DNA from: Acidobacteriota bacterium
Lineage (GTDB): Bacteria; Acidobacteriota; Terriglobia; Terriglobales; Acidobacteriaceae
Assembly: GCA_021805955.1 (NCBI GenBank)
Contig: JAJZDO010000912.1
Coordinates: 1 to 6,801, forward strand
Length of the DNA stretch: 6,801 nucleotides
Reading direction: 5' to 3'
Part shown: piece after piece, positions 1 through 5,620 of the stretch
Position numbering within the stretch: position 1 is the stretch's first letter
Layout: each line of letters begins with the position of its first letter
The notes under the pieces: generated by a model
Told to the model about the DNA's origin: nothing
Seen by the model: the letters and a program-made list of their open reading frames with translations, nothing else
The model's database searches: none
Translations under genes and position numbers: made by a program

Positions 1-408
1 CTTGATGACTTCTTTCTTCGTCATCAGGTCGTAGCGGCCGTCGGTGGCCATCTCATCCAGTTCCTGAAGGCGCTTCACAGACTTCTGCACGGTCGTCCAA
101 TTGGTCAACAGACCGCCCAGCCAACGCTGGTTGATGTAGAACATGCCGCAACGGGTGGCTTCCTCGGCAATGGCGTCCTGCGCCTGCCGTTTGGTGCCGA
201 CAAATAGAATCGTCTTGCCTTCGAGAGCCAGGTCGGTCACATACTTGCTGGCTTCCTTGAACATCTTCAAGGTCTTTTGCAGATCGATGATGTATATCCC
301 GTTCCGTTCGCCAAAGATATATTCCTTCATCCTTGGGTTCCAGCGCTTCGTCTGATGCCCGAAGTGGACTCCCGCTTCGAGCAGTTCCTTCATGGTGATA
401 GTGGCCAA
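1..408 (-). CDS. rpsB: 30S ribosomal protein S2, N-terminal 136 codons (gene cut by the left edge)
   Basis: Ribosomal protein S2 of the small subunit, which binds 16S rRNA near the platform/head junction and helps dock S1. The visible N-terminal part begins [19 protein letters not shown] and continues with the family-typical [20 protein letters not shown], a LQKTLKMF segment, FVGTKRQAQ and [12 protein letters not shown]. The C-terminal half lies beyond position 1. I chose a TTG start at 408-406: it gives the usual S2 N-terminus and has a strong AAGGAGGT ribosome-binding site at 419-412 only 3 nt upstream. The first ATG in frame (393) would be about 19 nt from that site and would remove conserved residues. 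The gene follows rpsI on the same strand across a 221-nt gap that holds an inverted-repeat element, so it may have its own promoter. A tsf gene would be expected beyond the left edge. Confidence 0.96.
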   Translation of the reverse strand, partial: MATITMKELLEAGVHFGHQTKRWNPRMKEYIFGERNGIYIIDLQKTLKMFKEASKYVTDLALEGKTILFVGTKRQAQDAIAEEATRCGMFYINQRWLGGLLTNWTTVQKSVKRLQELDEMATDGRYDLMTKKEVIK

Positions 409-411
409 ACG

Positions 412-419
412 ACCTCCTT
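412..419 (-). promoter_or_regulatory. Strong ribosome-binding site deciding the TTG start of rpsB
   Basis: AAGGAGGT on the minus strand is a near-perfect match to the 16S anti-Shine-Dalgarno sequence. It ends 3 nt before TTG (408-406) and about 18 nt before the next ATG (393), so it supports initiation at the non-ATG codon. The spacing is a little tight. Confidence 0.75.
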
Positions 420-502
420 GTGATTTGCATCCGGCCAGATTGAAAGCTGGCTCAGATTCATCCCCGTGGGGAAATTTTTGTTTCTAGTTCAAAAACAATG
501 CT

Positions 503-606
503 CGTCATTCTGAGCGCAGCGAAGAATCCAGACGAGGATGGCGGCGATTATTCCTTCAACATCCTCTGGATTCTTTATTGCGCTGCGCGTCGTTCAGAAT
601 GACTCC
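503..606. repeat. Imperfect inverted-repeat element between rpsI and rpsB (dispersed repeat, copy 1)
   Basis: The left arm starts GTCATTCTGAGCGCAGCG at 504 and runs to about 540. The right arm (560-603) reads, in reverse complement, GTCATTCTGA then a diverged, slightly longer stretch, then AAGAATCCAG and AGGATG. The loop is about 19 nt. Two related sequences occur in this window: 503-532 is identical over 30 nt, in inverted orientation, to 5561-5590; 561-606 matches 6617-6662 at 37 of 46 positions without gaps. In the minus-strand transcript the element follows the rpsI stop codon and is followed, after GAGCATTG, by a short T run (TTTTT), so it could act as a terminator or as a 3'-end stabilising hairpin. 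No transposase is present and no target-site duplication is evident. Confidence 0.8.
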
Positions 607-629
607 CTCTCGTAAATCCGATGAGGAAA

Positions 630-1025
630 TTACCGCTTGCTGAACTGGAAGCGCTTGCGAGCGCCCTTCTGCCCGTACTTCTTGCGTTCCTTCATGCGGG
701 CATCGCGGGTCAAAAAGCCTTGTTCCTTCAGGCTGGCACGCAGTTCAATGTTGTATTCGAGCAATGCCCGAGCGGTCCCCATTTTCACGGCATCGGCCTG
801 CGCTGTCACGCCGCCGCCCTTCACCGTGGTCAGCACATCGAACGTGCCTGCCAGGTCGGTTGCGACCAGCACGCGCCTGGCCGCGATGCGCTGCTGCTCG
901 GTGACAAAATAATCCTCAAAGGCGCGACCATTCACGGTAATCTTGCCGCTGCCTGGACGCAGAAACACGCGAGCAATGCTCGTCTTGCGCCGACCGGTTC
1001 CGTAATACTGAATCAATTCTGCCAT
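630..1025 (-). CDS. rpsI: 30S ribosomal protein S9
   Basis: Ribosomal protein S9 (131 residues, normal length), part of the small-subunit head; its C-terminal tail reaches the P-site tRNA anticodon loop. Visible family features are the N-terminal [19 protein letters not shown], the ITVNGR segment, a glycine-rich [13 protein letters not shown] motif and the basic C-terminus [17 protein letters not shown], whose final SKR is the tRNA-contacting end. It is the second gene of the rplM-rpsI pair, starting 18 nt after the L13 stop codon, so the two are almost certainly co-transcribed. The ATG at 1025-1023 gives the standard N-terminus; the ribosome-binding site is weak, consistent with translation following on from rplM. 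Inverted repeat 503-606 lies downstream. Confidence 0.98.
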   Translation of the reverse strand: MAELIQYYGTGRRKTSIARVFLRPGSGKITVNGRAFEDYFVTEQQRIAARRVLVATDLAGTFDVLTTVKGGGVTAQADAVKMGTARALLEYNIELRASLKEQGFLTRDARMKERKKYGQKGARKRFQFSKR

Positions 1026-1043
1026 ACGTTTTTCGCTGTCCCG

Positions 1044-1502
1044 TTACGAAGTTTTCTTTGCGGTTGCTGAATCGTTCAGTGTCATCGCAATCGGCTTCTG
1101 CGCCTCATGCGGATGCGTGTCGCCGCGGTACACCTTCAACTTGGTGGCCATCTGGCGACCCATCTTGTTCTTCGGCAACATGCCGGTAATGGCCTGCTCC
1201 ACCACGCGATCGGGCCGACGCGCCATCAGGCGCACAAACGACTCCTCGCGGATTCCGCCCGGGAACCCGGTGTAGCGGCGATACATCTTCTGCTGGCTCT
1301 TCAACCCGCTCAGGCGGACCTTCTCCGCGTTCAGCACAATGACATGGTCACCCGTGTCGATGTAGGGCGTATATTGCGGGCTATTTTTCCCGCTCAACAC
1401 GCGCGCGGCCTCGGTGGCGAGCCGTCCCAGCGTTTTGCCGCTGGCGTCCAGCACGTACCACTTGCGCGTAATGTCCTGCGGACGCGGAATAAAGGTAGAC
1501 AT
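1044..1502 (-). CDS. rplM: 50S ribosomal protein L13
   Basis: Ribosomal protein L13 (152 residues), an early-assembly large-subunit protein binding 23S rRNA. Family signatures include [21 protein letters not shown], the [18 protein letters not shown] core, [10 protein letters not shown] and the near-C-terminal [20 protein letters not shown], followed by the usual HPHEAQKP. A short Ser/Ala/Lys-rich tail follows. A longer reading from a TTG at 1523 is open, but I prefer ATG 1502-1500: GGGAG at 1517-1513 lies 10 nt upstream as a plausible ribosome-binding site, and [17 protein letters not shown] looks like the normal N-terminus. It is the first gene of the cluster with rpsI. A sigma70-like promoter at 1755-1727 would give a leader of roughly 215 nt. 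Confidence 0.97.
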   Translation of the reverse strand: MSTFIPRPQDITRKWYVLDASGKTLGRLATEAARVLSGKNSPQYTPYIDTGDHVIVLNAEKVRLSGLKSQQKMYRRYTGFPGGIREESFVRLMARRPDRVVEQAITGMLPKNKMGRQMATKLKVYRGDTHPHEAQKPIAMTLNDSATAKKTS

Positions 1503-1720
1503 GGTTCCAGTTCTCCCAAACAAACTTCAAAAAAATAGTTGCCAAGCTTCGCGAGGCAGAGCGCACCGGACAGTCGGCTGCCGGAAAACCTGCTGCAGAT
1601 CACGCGATGGAGCGCAGAGAACAAACCGGTTGCTGCGTCGAGGGGCGATGAAACCGAAAGACGCTTTGCGTGCCGCCACGCACCGGAGGGTGCAGGCAGA
1701 GAAACGCAACACTGCGCAAG
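1503..1720 (-). other. Predicted long 5' leader of the rplM-rpsI transcript
   Basis: If transcription starts just downstream of the -10 element at 1732-1727, the transcript carries about 215 nt before the L13 start. Short hairpins can be drawn: GCACC-CTCC-GGTGC (1693-1680), CGTG-GCGG-CACG (1680-1669, alternative to the first at one base) and GCGTC...GACGC (1664-1660 with 1639-1635). A run of seven T follows at about 1533-1527, near the ribosome-binding site. L13 operons in other bacteria have leader-mediated autoregulation, so a regulatory leader is plausible. I see no motif that identifies a known riboswitch or leader family, and no convincing gene. Confidence 0.35.
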
Positions 1721-1726
1721 ACCTTA

Positions 1727-1755
1727 AGGATAGCGAAAAGCGCCCCCAGAGTCAA
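1727..1755 (-). promoter_or_regulatory. Sigma70-like promoter facing rplM-rpsI
   Basis: On the minus strand TTGACT (1755-1750) and TATCCT (1732-1727) are separated by exactly 17 nt. The first matches TTGACA at 5 of 6 positions and the second TATAAT at 4 of 6. It is the best-spaced promoter-like pair I found upstream of rplM, and it points at a gene that must be strongly expressed. No experimental start is known from the sequence alone. Confidence 0.5.
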
Positions 1756-1815
1756 CGAAAGTCCACGCGGTGCCCATCTCTGTACCACGTTGGCCACAAG
1801 ATGCACCGCAGAGAG

Positions 1816-1843
1816 TGCGATCGCATTGGCCGAGAATTCGGCC
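1816..1843. promoter_or_regulatory. Tandem palindromes between the divergent promoters
   Basis: TGCGATCGCA (1816-1825) is a perfect 10-bp palindrome. Two bases later GGCCGA (1828-1833) and TCGGCC (1838-1843) form a perfect 6-bp inverted repeat around GAAT. Both lie in non-coding DNA between the two promoter-like pairs facing rplM and padR, where operators would be expected. The binding protein is unknown and chance cannot be excluded; the first element contains the common GCGATCGC octamer. Confidence 0.3.
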
Positions 1844-1879
1844 CGGTTCGGAACGGCGAGGAAGGCCGGAAAGAAACGA

Positions 1880-1909
1880 TTGACGGCCCGGCGCATACTT
1901 GTTTACTCT
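1880..1909 (+). promoter_or_regulatory. Candidate promoter of the padR-permease operon
   Basis: TTGACG (1880-1885) and TACTCT (1904-1909) are separated by 18 nt and lie about 20 nt before the padR ATG, giving a very short leader. An inverted repeat TAGGC (1909-1913) / GCCTA (1927-1931), 13 nt apart, overlaps the expected transcription start and the start codon, a position suited to autorepression by PadR. Both are judged by eye. Confidence 0.4.
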
Positions 1910-1930
1910 AGGCGTGTTGAGAACTAGCCT

Positions 1931-2293
1931 ATGACTCCTAAAGCAAAATCGTCACCCCAAACCGTTGCGCGCGACCTGTTCCCCGGGGCGCTCGAAATCA
2001 TGGTGCTACAAACCCTGCACCGGCAGCCGATGCACGGATACGCGCTGGTCCAGCACATTCAGCAGCGGTCGCGGGATCTGCTCCAGGTCGAGGAAGGCTC
2101 ACTCTACCCCGCGCTGCAACGCATGTTGAAGGCTGGCCTGGTCGAGGCGGAATGGAAAATTTCGCCGACCAACCGCCGGGTGAGGACCTACAGCATTACG
2201 TCCAAAGGGGCGAAGCATCTGGAACGCGAAGTTTCGCGCTTCGAGCAGATGCTCGAAGGAATTTCGCTGGTGCTGGCCCCGGCCAAGGGTTAG
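1931..2293 (+). CDS. PadR-family transcriptional regulator (acidobacterial PadR type)
   Basis: Small winged-helix DNA-binding regulator of 120 residues. The PadR N-terminal fold is visible: LFPGALEIMVLQTLHRQPMHGYALVQHIQQRS (helices 1-2, about residues 16-47), the recognition part VEEGSLYPALQRMLKAGLVEAEW (about 53-75) and the wing strand RRVRTYSITSKGAKHLE (about 82-98). The C-terminus is one short helix (EVSRFEQMLEGISLVL), as in the short acidobacterial PadR group whose genes precede duplicated orphan permeases. Members are usually repressors, often of their own operon and of a neighbouring transporter; the ligand is unknown here. It lies 9 nt before the permease gene, so the two form one transcription unit. 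The start ATG has only a weak GAGA at 1919-1922 as ribosome-binding site. Confidence 0.9.
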   Translation: MTPKAKSSPQTVARDLFPGALEIMVLQTLHRQPMHGYALVQHIQQRSRDLLQVEEGSLYPALQRMLKAGLVEAEWKISPTNRRVRTYSITSKGAKHLEREVSRFEQMLEGISLVLAPAKG

Positions 2294-2297
2294 GGGG
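2292..2297 (+). promoter_or_regulatory. Ribosome-binding site of the permease overlapping the padR stop codon
   Basis: AGGGGG at 2292-2297 shares two bases with the padR stop TAG (2291-2293) and sits 5 nt before the permease ATG (2303). Ribosomes ending on padR would therefore expose or reach this site, which suggests translational coupling of regulator and permease. Confidence 0.55.
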
Positions 2298-2302
2298 CAG
2301 AA

Positions 2303-4990
2303 ATGAATCCGCTGAAGCGCATGTTTGGACGCCGAAGGATGACGGACGATCTTTCCGAGGAGATGCACCAGCATCTGGAAGAAAAGATCGAGGCGCTGGT
2401 CGCGAGTGGAATGCCGCGCGAGGAAGCCGTCCACGCCGCCCGCCGTGCCTTCGGCAATACCACCCTGATTGAGGAGCGCAGCCGCGAAATCTGGACGTGG
2501 CCGCTGGTCGAAGGCATCTGGGCGGACATCAAATTCGCCCTTCGCCAACTCCGCAAATCCCCCGGCTTCGCACTGACTGCAATCCTGACGTTGGCGCTGG
2601 GCATCGGCGCAAACACGGCCATCTTCTCGCTGATCAATGGATTGATGCTTCGGCCATTACTAGTTCCTCATGCTGACCAGCTTGTGGTGCTGCGGATGGA
2701 CCAGGATCGCGAGCGACCCGGATATAGCTTCTCGGCTCCGCTTTTCCGTGGGCTTGAGCGAAGTCACGAAATCTTCTCAGATGTGTTTGCCTTCAGCGGC
2801 CGGAACAATTTCCAGGTTCGGGAAGGATCGACGAATGAATCCGTTCGCGGAATGCTTACCAGCGGAGAATTTTTCCCGGCGTTAGATACACCGCCGCTTC
2901 TGGGGCGATATCTGACATCGGTCGACGACCAAACCGGAGGTAATCCAGAGGGACTTGCCGCCGTGATCAGCGAGAGTTTCTGGCAGCATCAGTTTCATCG
3001 CGATCCAAACGTGGTGGGCCACAAACTAATCATCGCCAATGTGCCGTTTACCGTGGTGGGAGTGATGCCGACGCGCTTCATTGGAGCCGATCCCGCCCAG
3101 AGGCCAGAGATTTATGTGCCGCTATCGGCTGAACCGATCATCGACGCTCCGGAGAATTGGATTGCAGGGGGCGTAAATTTCCATTGGTTGACAGTGATGG
3201 CCCGACGTAAATCTGGAATTTCTTTGCAACGGACGAATGGTGCACTCCTTCCAACATCGATGCCGATCGCACATGCGCAAGTCTCGGACGCGGAGTGGAT
3301 CGCACAGGCAGAAAAATACCACTTCCACTTTGTAGCGGAGCCGGGAGGGCGGGGCTTTACTTTTCTTCGAATGTTCTTTCGCAAGCCACTCGTTGCCGTG
3401 TTTGTGATGTGTGGAGGAATCCTGCTACTGGCTTGTTTGAACCTAGCGAGTTTGCTGACGGCACGAGCTGCGGCCCGCGAACGAGAGTTGGCAACTAGGC
3501 GCGCACTCGGTGCACCACGGGCAAGACTTATTCGCCAACTGCTTATGGAGAGTTTGTTGATTACGTTGATGGGTGCTGCCGTTGGACTTGCGATGGCGCC
3601 GCTGGTTGCTCGTTCGTCAGCCTCGATGCTGATGAGTGGTTTTTGGACCGCGTACGTGGACATCTCGCTTGATATGCGTGTGTTTTTGTTTGTCGCAGCC
3701 ATAGCGGCTGGAACCACTCTTTTGATTGGTCTGATACCGGCACTGCAGGCAACCGAGGGTAATCTAAATGACCACATCAAGAATGGCCAGCACTCCCGGC
3801 AGACACATGTTCGACGGAGGATTCTAGCGCGACTGCTGGTGTTATCGGAGGTAGCGCTGACGATGGTCCTTGTGGTTGGCGCGGGATTGCTGGCGACGAG
3901 CCTGGCGAAGCTCTATCATTCGAACTTCGGATTCGATTCCAAGGGATTGGTAAACATCACCTTCAATATGGCGAAACAGCCGCTGGACGGAGATGCGTTG
4001 ACACGTCTGTACGAAACCATGGGCGATCAGATTGGCCACTTGCCCGGCGTCAAGAACGTGAGCTGGGAACGTGTCATTCCGATGACCGGCGAAACCTGGG
4101 ACAATACCTTCGCTGCGCCAGGCGGCAGCGCCCACGATACCTTCGAAAACAGGGTGGGCCCGGGTTACTTCCTGACGATGCGCATTCCCGTGTTCGCTGG
4201 GCGGGAATTCCAATGGACAGACACAAAGCCATCAGGATTGAAGGTCATTCTGAACCGTGCCGCAGAGAAGCAGCTCTTTCCTGGAAAAAATGCAATCGGG
4301 CAAGAAGTGCAAAATGTTGATGCCAAGACTTTGTATGAAGTGATTGGGGTGGTAGGCGACACAAAGTACGACGATCTGCCAAGCTCGTCACCGGCAATGG
4401 CCTACTTGCCTATAACGCAGGTATTGGGCACGCAGCTCAATGAGAAGAAGCCATCGTATACGGCAGTGGTGCGATTCGATGGGCCGGTGGCGCCGTTGGC
4501 CGCGGCTGCGCGTTCACTCGCCGCACGGTTGACGCCGACGATTCCCGCGCCTGAGATCGCGACCATGGACAGCGTGATGAATGATTCAATTAGCGCTCAG
4601 CGAATGATGGCGCTGTTGTCGCTCTTCTTTGCCGGATGTGCCTTGCTAATCACAGCAATCGGCTTGTATGGAACTCTGGCATACGAGACCGCGCGGCGAA
4701 CGAGTGAGATCGGCATTCGCATGGCCCTGGGCGCGCAGCGAGTGCAAGTGGCAGCAATGGTGTTTGGTGAGAATGCACGCGTCGCAGCCGTTGGATGCGT
4801 TGCCGGACTGGTGGCAGGCATGCTTGCTTCTCGTGTGCTCGCGAGTTTTCTCTATGAGATTTCGCCGCACGATCCCTGGGTGCTGCTTGCCTCGGCGGGA
4901 CTTTTGCTGGCGATCGCGACCGTCGCATCATTGATCCCTGCATTGCAAGCTGCTTCCGTCGATCCCATGCAGGCGCTGCGGGCGGAGTAA
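2303..4990 (+). CDS. Duplicated FtsX/MacB-type ABC permease (acidobacterial duplicated orphan permease, ADOP)
   Basis: Large inner-membrane protein of 895 residues, made of two MacB-like permease units. Residues about 1-75 are a soluble prefix with the DDLSEEMHQHLEEKIEALVASG helix and EEAVHAARRAFGN. Unit 1: TM about 88-110 (LTAILTLALGIGANTAIFS), a periplasmic core to about 355 (with VVGVMPTRF and a PEIYVPLS strand), then an FtsX domain with TMs near 361-385, 415-435 and 457-480 and the cytoplasmic RERELATRRALGAPRARLI loop. Unit 2: TM about 512-533, a second periplasmic core, then TMs near 769-792, 827-850 and 860-886 with RRTSEIGIRMALGAQR; it ends ASVDPMQALRAE. MacB relatives couple to an ATPase for export or mechanotransmission, but none is encoded nearby, hence 'orphan'. 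The substrate is unknown. Start 2303 is set by AGGGGG 5 nt upstream. I see no frameshift. Confidence 0.93.
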   Translation: MNPLKRMFGRRRMTDDLSEEMHQHLEEKIEALVASGMPREEAVHAARRAFGNTTLIEERSREIWTWPLVEGIWADIKFALRQLRKSPGFALTAILTLALGIGANTAIFSLINGLMLRPLLVPHADQLVVLRMDQDRERPGYSFSAPLFRGLERSHEIFSDVFAFSGRNNFQVREGSTNESVRGMLTSGEFFPALDTPPLLGRYLTSVDDQTGGNPEGLAAVISESFWQHQFHRDPNVVGHKLIIANVPFTVVGVMPTRFIGADPAQRPEIYVPLSAEPIIDAPENWIAGGVNFHWLTVMARRKSGISLQRTNGALLPTSMPIAHAQVSDAEWIAQAEKYHFHFVAEPGGRGFTFLRMFFRKPLVAVFVMCGGILLLACLNLASLLTARAAARERELATRRALGAPRARLIRQLLMESLLITLMGAAVGLAMAPLVARSSASMLMSGFWTAYVDISLDMRVFLFVAAIAAGTTLLIGLIPALQATEGNLNDHIKNGQHSRQTHVRRRILARLLVLSEVALTMVLVVGAGLLATSLAKLYHSNFGFDSKGLVNITFNMAKQPLDGDALTRLYETMGDQIGHLPGVKNVSWERVIPMTGETWDNTFAAPGGSAHDTFENRVGPGYFLTMRIPVFAGREFQWTDTKPSGLKVILNRAAEKQLFPGKNAIGQEVQNVDAKTLYEVIGVVGDTKYDDLPSSSPAMAYLPITQVLGTQLNEKKPSYTAVVRFDGPVAPLAAAARSLAARLTPTIPAPEIATMDSVMNDSISAQRMMALLSLFFAGCALLITAIGLYGTLAYETARRTSEIGIRMALGAQRVQVAAMVFGENARVAAVGCVAGLVAGMLASRVLASFLYEISPHDPWVLLASAGLLLAIATVASLIPALQAASVDPMQALRAE

Positions 4991-5105
4991 AGCCAGTCTC
5001 CTTCGGGACTTTGGATGAAAACGAAGTTGGAACAGCTTCGGAGTTTCCTTTCGCGCTACAACTCCAGGCGGGAATTTGGAATCTTTATCTTCAACTGGAG
5101 GATTC
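4991..5105. other. Spacer between the permease and the small exported-protein gene
   Basis: A 115-nt gap. Two weak hairpins can be drawn: AGTC (4995-4998) with GACT (5007-5010) around a CTTCGG-containing loop, and CGAAG (5022-5026) with CTTCG (5036-5040). Neither has a real T tract, so they are poor terminators, and read-through from the permease into the next gene is possible. I found no convincing promoter for the downstream gene. Confidence 0.3.
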
Positions 5106-5441
5106 ATGCAAACAATTGCAAGTAAGAAATCTTTGCGCGTGCTGGCGCTGTGTTCCGCGTTGTGTGTTGGCGGCGCGTTTCTGCCTGCCGCATGGGCGCA
5201 AAGTTCCAATCCCGGCTTTCAGCAGGACATGAAAAATGCCGACCACAGCACGAAAAACGCGGCGAAGGACACTGGCGAAGGCGTCCAGAGCGGGACGAAG
5301 AAAACCTGGCATTCGACCAAGCATGGAACCAAGAAAGCGTGGAGCTCCACCAAGAGCGGGACCAAAAAGGCCACCCACAAGACGGCGCAGAAAACCGACC
5401 AGGGCGCGCGCAAAGTGGAGCGCAGCACCCAGCCGCAGTAG
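5106..5441 (+). CDS. Small exported Lys/Thr-rich protein with an 11-residue repeat, function unknown
   Basis: 111 residues. I do not recognise a named family. The N-terminus is a signal peptide: KKSLR followed by a hydrophobic stretch (residues about 10-27) and a likely cleavage after AWA (31/32). The mature part is hydrophilic and strongly basic, with no cysteine. Residues 63-95 are three tandem 11-mers, each beginning GTKK (GTKKTWHSTKH, GTKKAWSSTKS, GTKKATHKTAQ); the preceding segment keeps weaker 11-residue spacing (for example DMKNADHSTKN at about residues 41-51). An 11-residue period occurs in LEA-type and other amphipathic helices, and Lys/Thr/Ala-rich tails resemble histone H1-like proteins, but neither homology is shown. 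The start ATG 5106 follows GGAGG (5097-5101) by 4 nt and gives a clean signal peptide; an upstream in-frame TTG at 5076 would bury it. The gene lies downstream of, and possibly in operon with, the permease. Confidence 0.8.
   Translation: MQTIASKKSLRVLALCSALCVGGAFLPAAWAQSSNPGFQQDMKNADHSTKNAAKDTGEGVQSGTKKTWHSTKHGTKKAWSSTKSGTKKATHKTAQKTDQGARKVERSTQPQ
5292..5390 (+). repeat. Three tandem 33-bp in-frame repeats in the small exported-protein gene
   Basis: Units 5292-5324, 5325-5357 and 5358-5390 each start with GGN ACN AAR AAR (Gly-Thr-Lys-Lys). The DNA units are diverged (GGGACGAAGAAA, GGAACCAAGAAA, GGGACCAAAAAG) while the protein pattern is kept, so the duplication is old and appears held at the protein level. 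Confidence 0.75.
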
Positions 5442-5463
5442 CCGGACCCTTGGCCGGGAGCTG

Positions 5464-5590
5464 GAATCATTCTGAGCCCTTTCGGCTACGCTCAGGGTAG
5501 CTCCGCGAAACGGAGTGAGAAATCCCAGCGGACACCGCCTGAGTTGCGCCGCCTTCCCTCTCTGGATTCTTCGCTGCGCTCAGAATGACG
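5464..5590. repeat. Composite palindromic element between convergent genes (dispersed repeat, copy 2), possible bidirectional terminator
   Basis: TCATTCTGAGC (5467-5477) and its exact reverse complement GCTCAGAATGA (5578-5588) bracket about 120 nt. Inside are CTGAGC/GCTCAG (5472-5477 with 5490-5495) and a perfect CTCCG-CGAAA-CGGAG hairpin (5501-5515). Positions 5561-5590 are identical over 30 nt, inverted, to 503-532 next to rpsB. The element fills most of the gap between the stop of the small exported-protein gene (5441) and the arginase stop (5621), which converge, so it could end transcription from both sides. It lacks a clear T tract, and the terminator role is inference. Confidence 0.7.
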
Positions 5591-5620
5591 GGCTTCCAGC
5601 TACAACATCTCTGAAACCGC

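Noticed and set aside
462..471. CCCCGTGGGG followed by AAATTTTTG considered as a plus-strand terminator
   Set aside because: The stem is at most three or four pairs with almost no loop, and no plus-strand gene precedes it.
503..606. Inverted repeat considered as an insertion sequence
   Set aside because: It is only about 100 nt, has no transposase gene and no visible target-site duplication; at most a non-autonomous or REP-like element.
621..1070. Plus-strand open frame of 149 codons opposite rpsI
   Set aside because: It runs antisense to the clear S9 gene, the product resembles nothing I know, and its openness follows from the codon bias of rpsI.
1600..1896. Minus-strand open frame of 98 codons upstream of rplM, with two hydrophobic stretches
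   Set aside because: The ribosome-binding site is weak, no family is recognisable, and it spans the proposed rplM promoter. A real small membrane protein is not fully excluded; conservation in relatives would settle it.
1414..1911. Plus-strand open frame of 165 codons over the rplM start and the intergenic region
   Set aside because: It overlaps rplM antisense, its product is Arg-rich and low-complexity with no recognisable domain, and it crosses the promoter-like elements.
1503..1930. Intergenic region checked for tRNA or another structured RNA gene
   Set aside because: No cloverleaf, T-loop (GTTCGAATC-like) or other recognisable RNA-gene signature was found on either strand.
3112..3780. 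Minus-strand open frame of 222 codons inside the permease gene
   Set aside because: It is fully antisense to the convincing permease coding region; the product is Ser/Ala/Arg-rich without motifs, typical of a shadow frame.
5292..5390. Three 33-bp tandem units considered as a CRISPR fragment
   Set aside because: There are no spacers between the units, they are diverged at third positions, and they keep one reading frame: a coding repeat.
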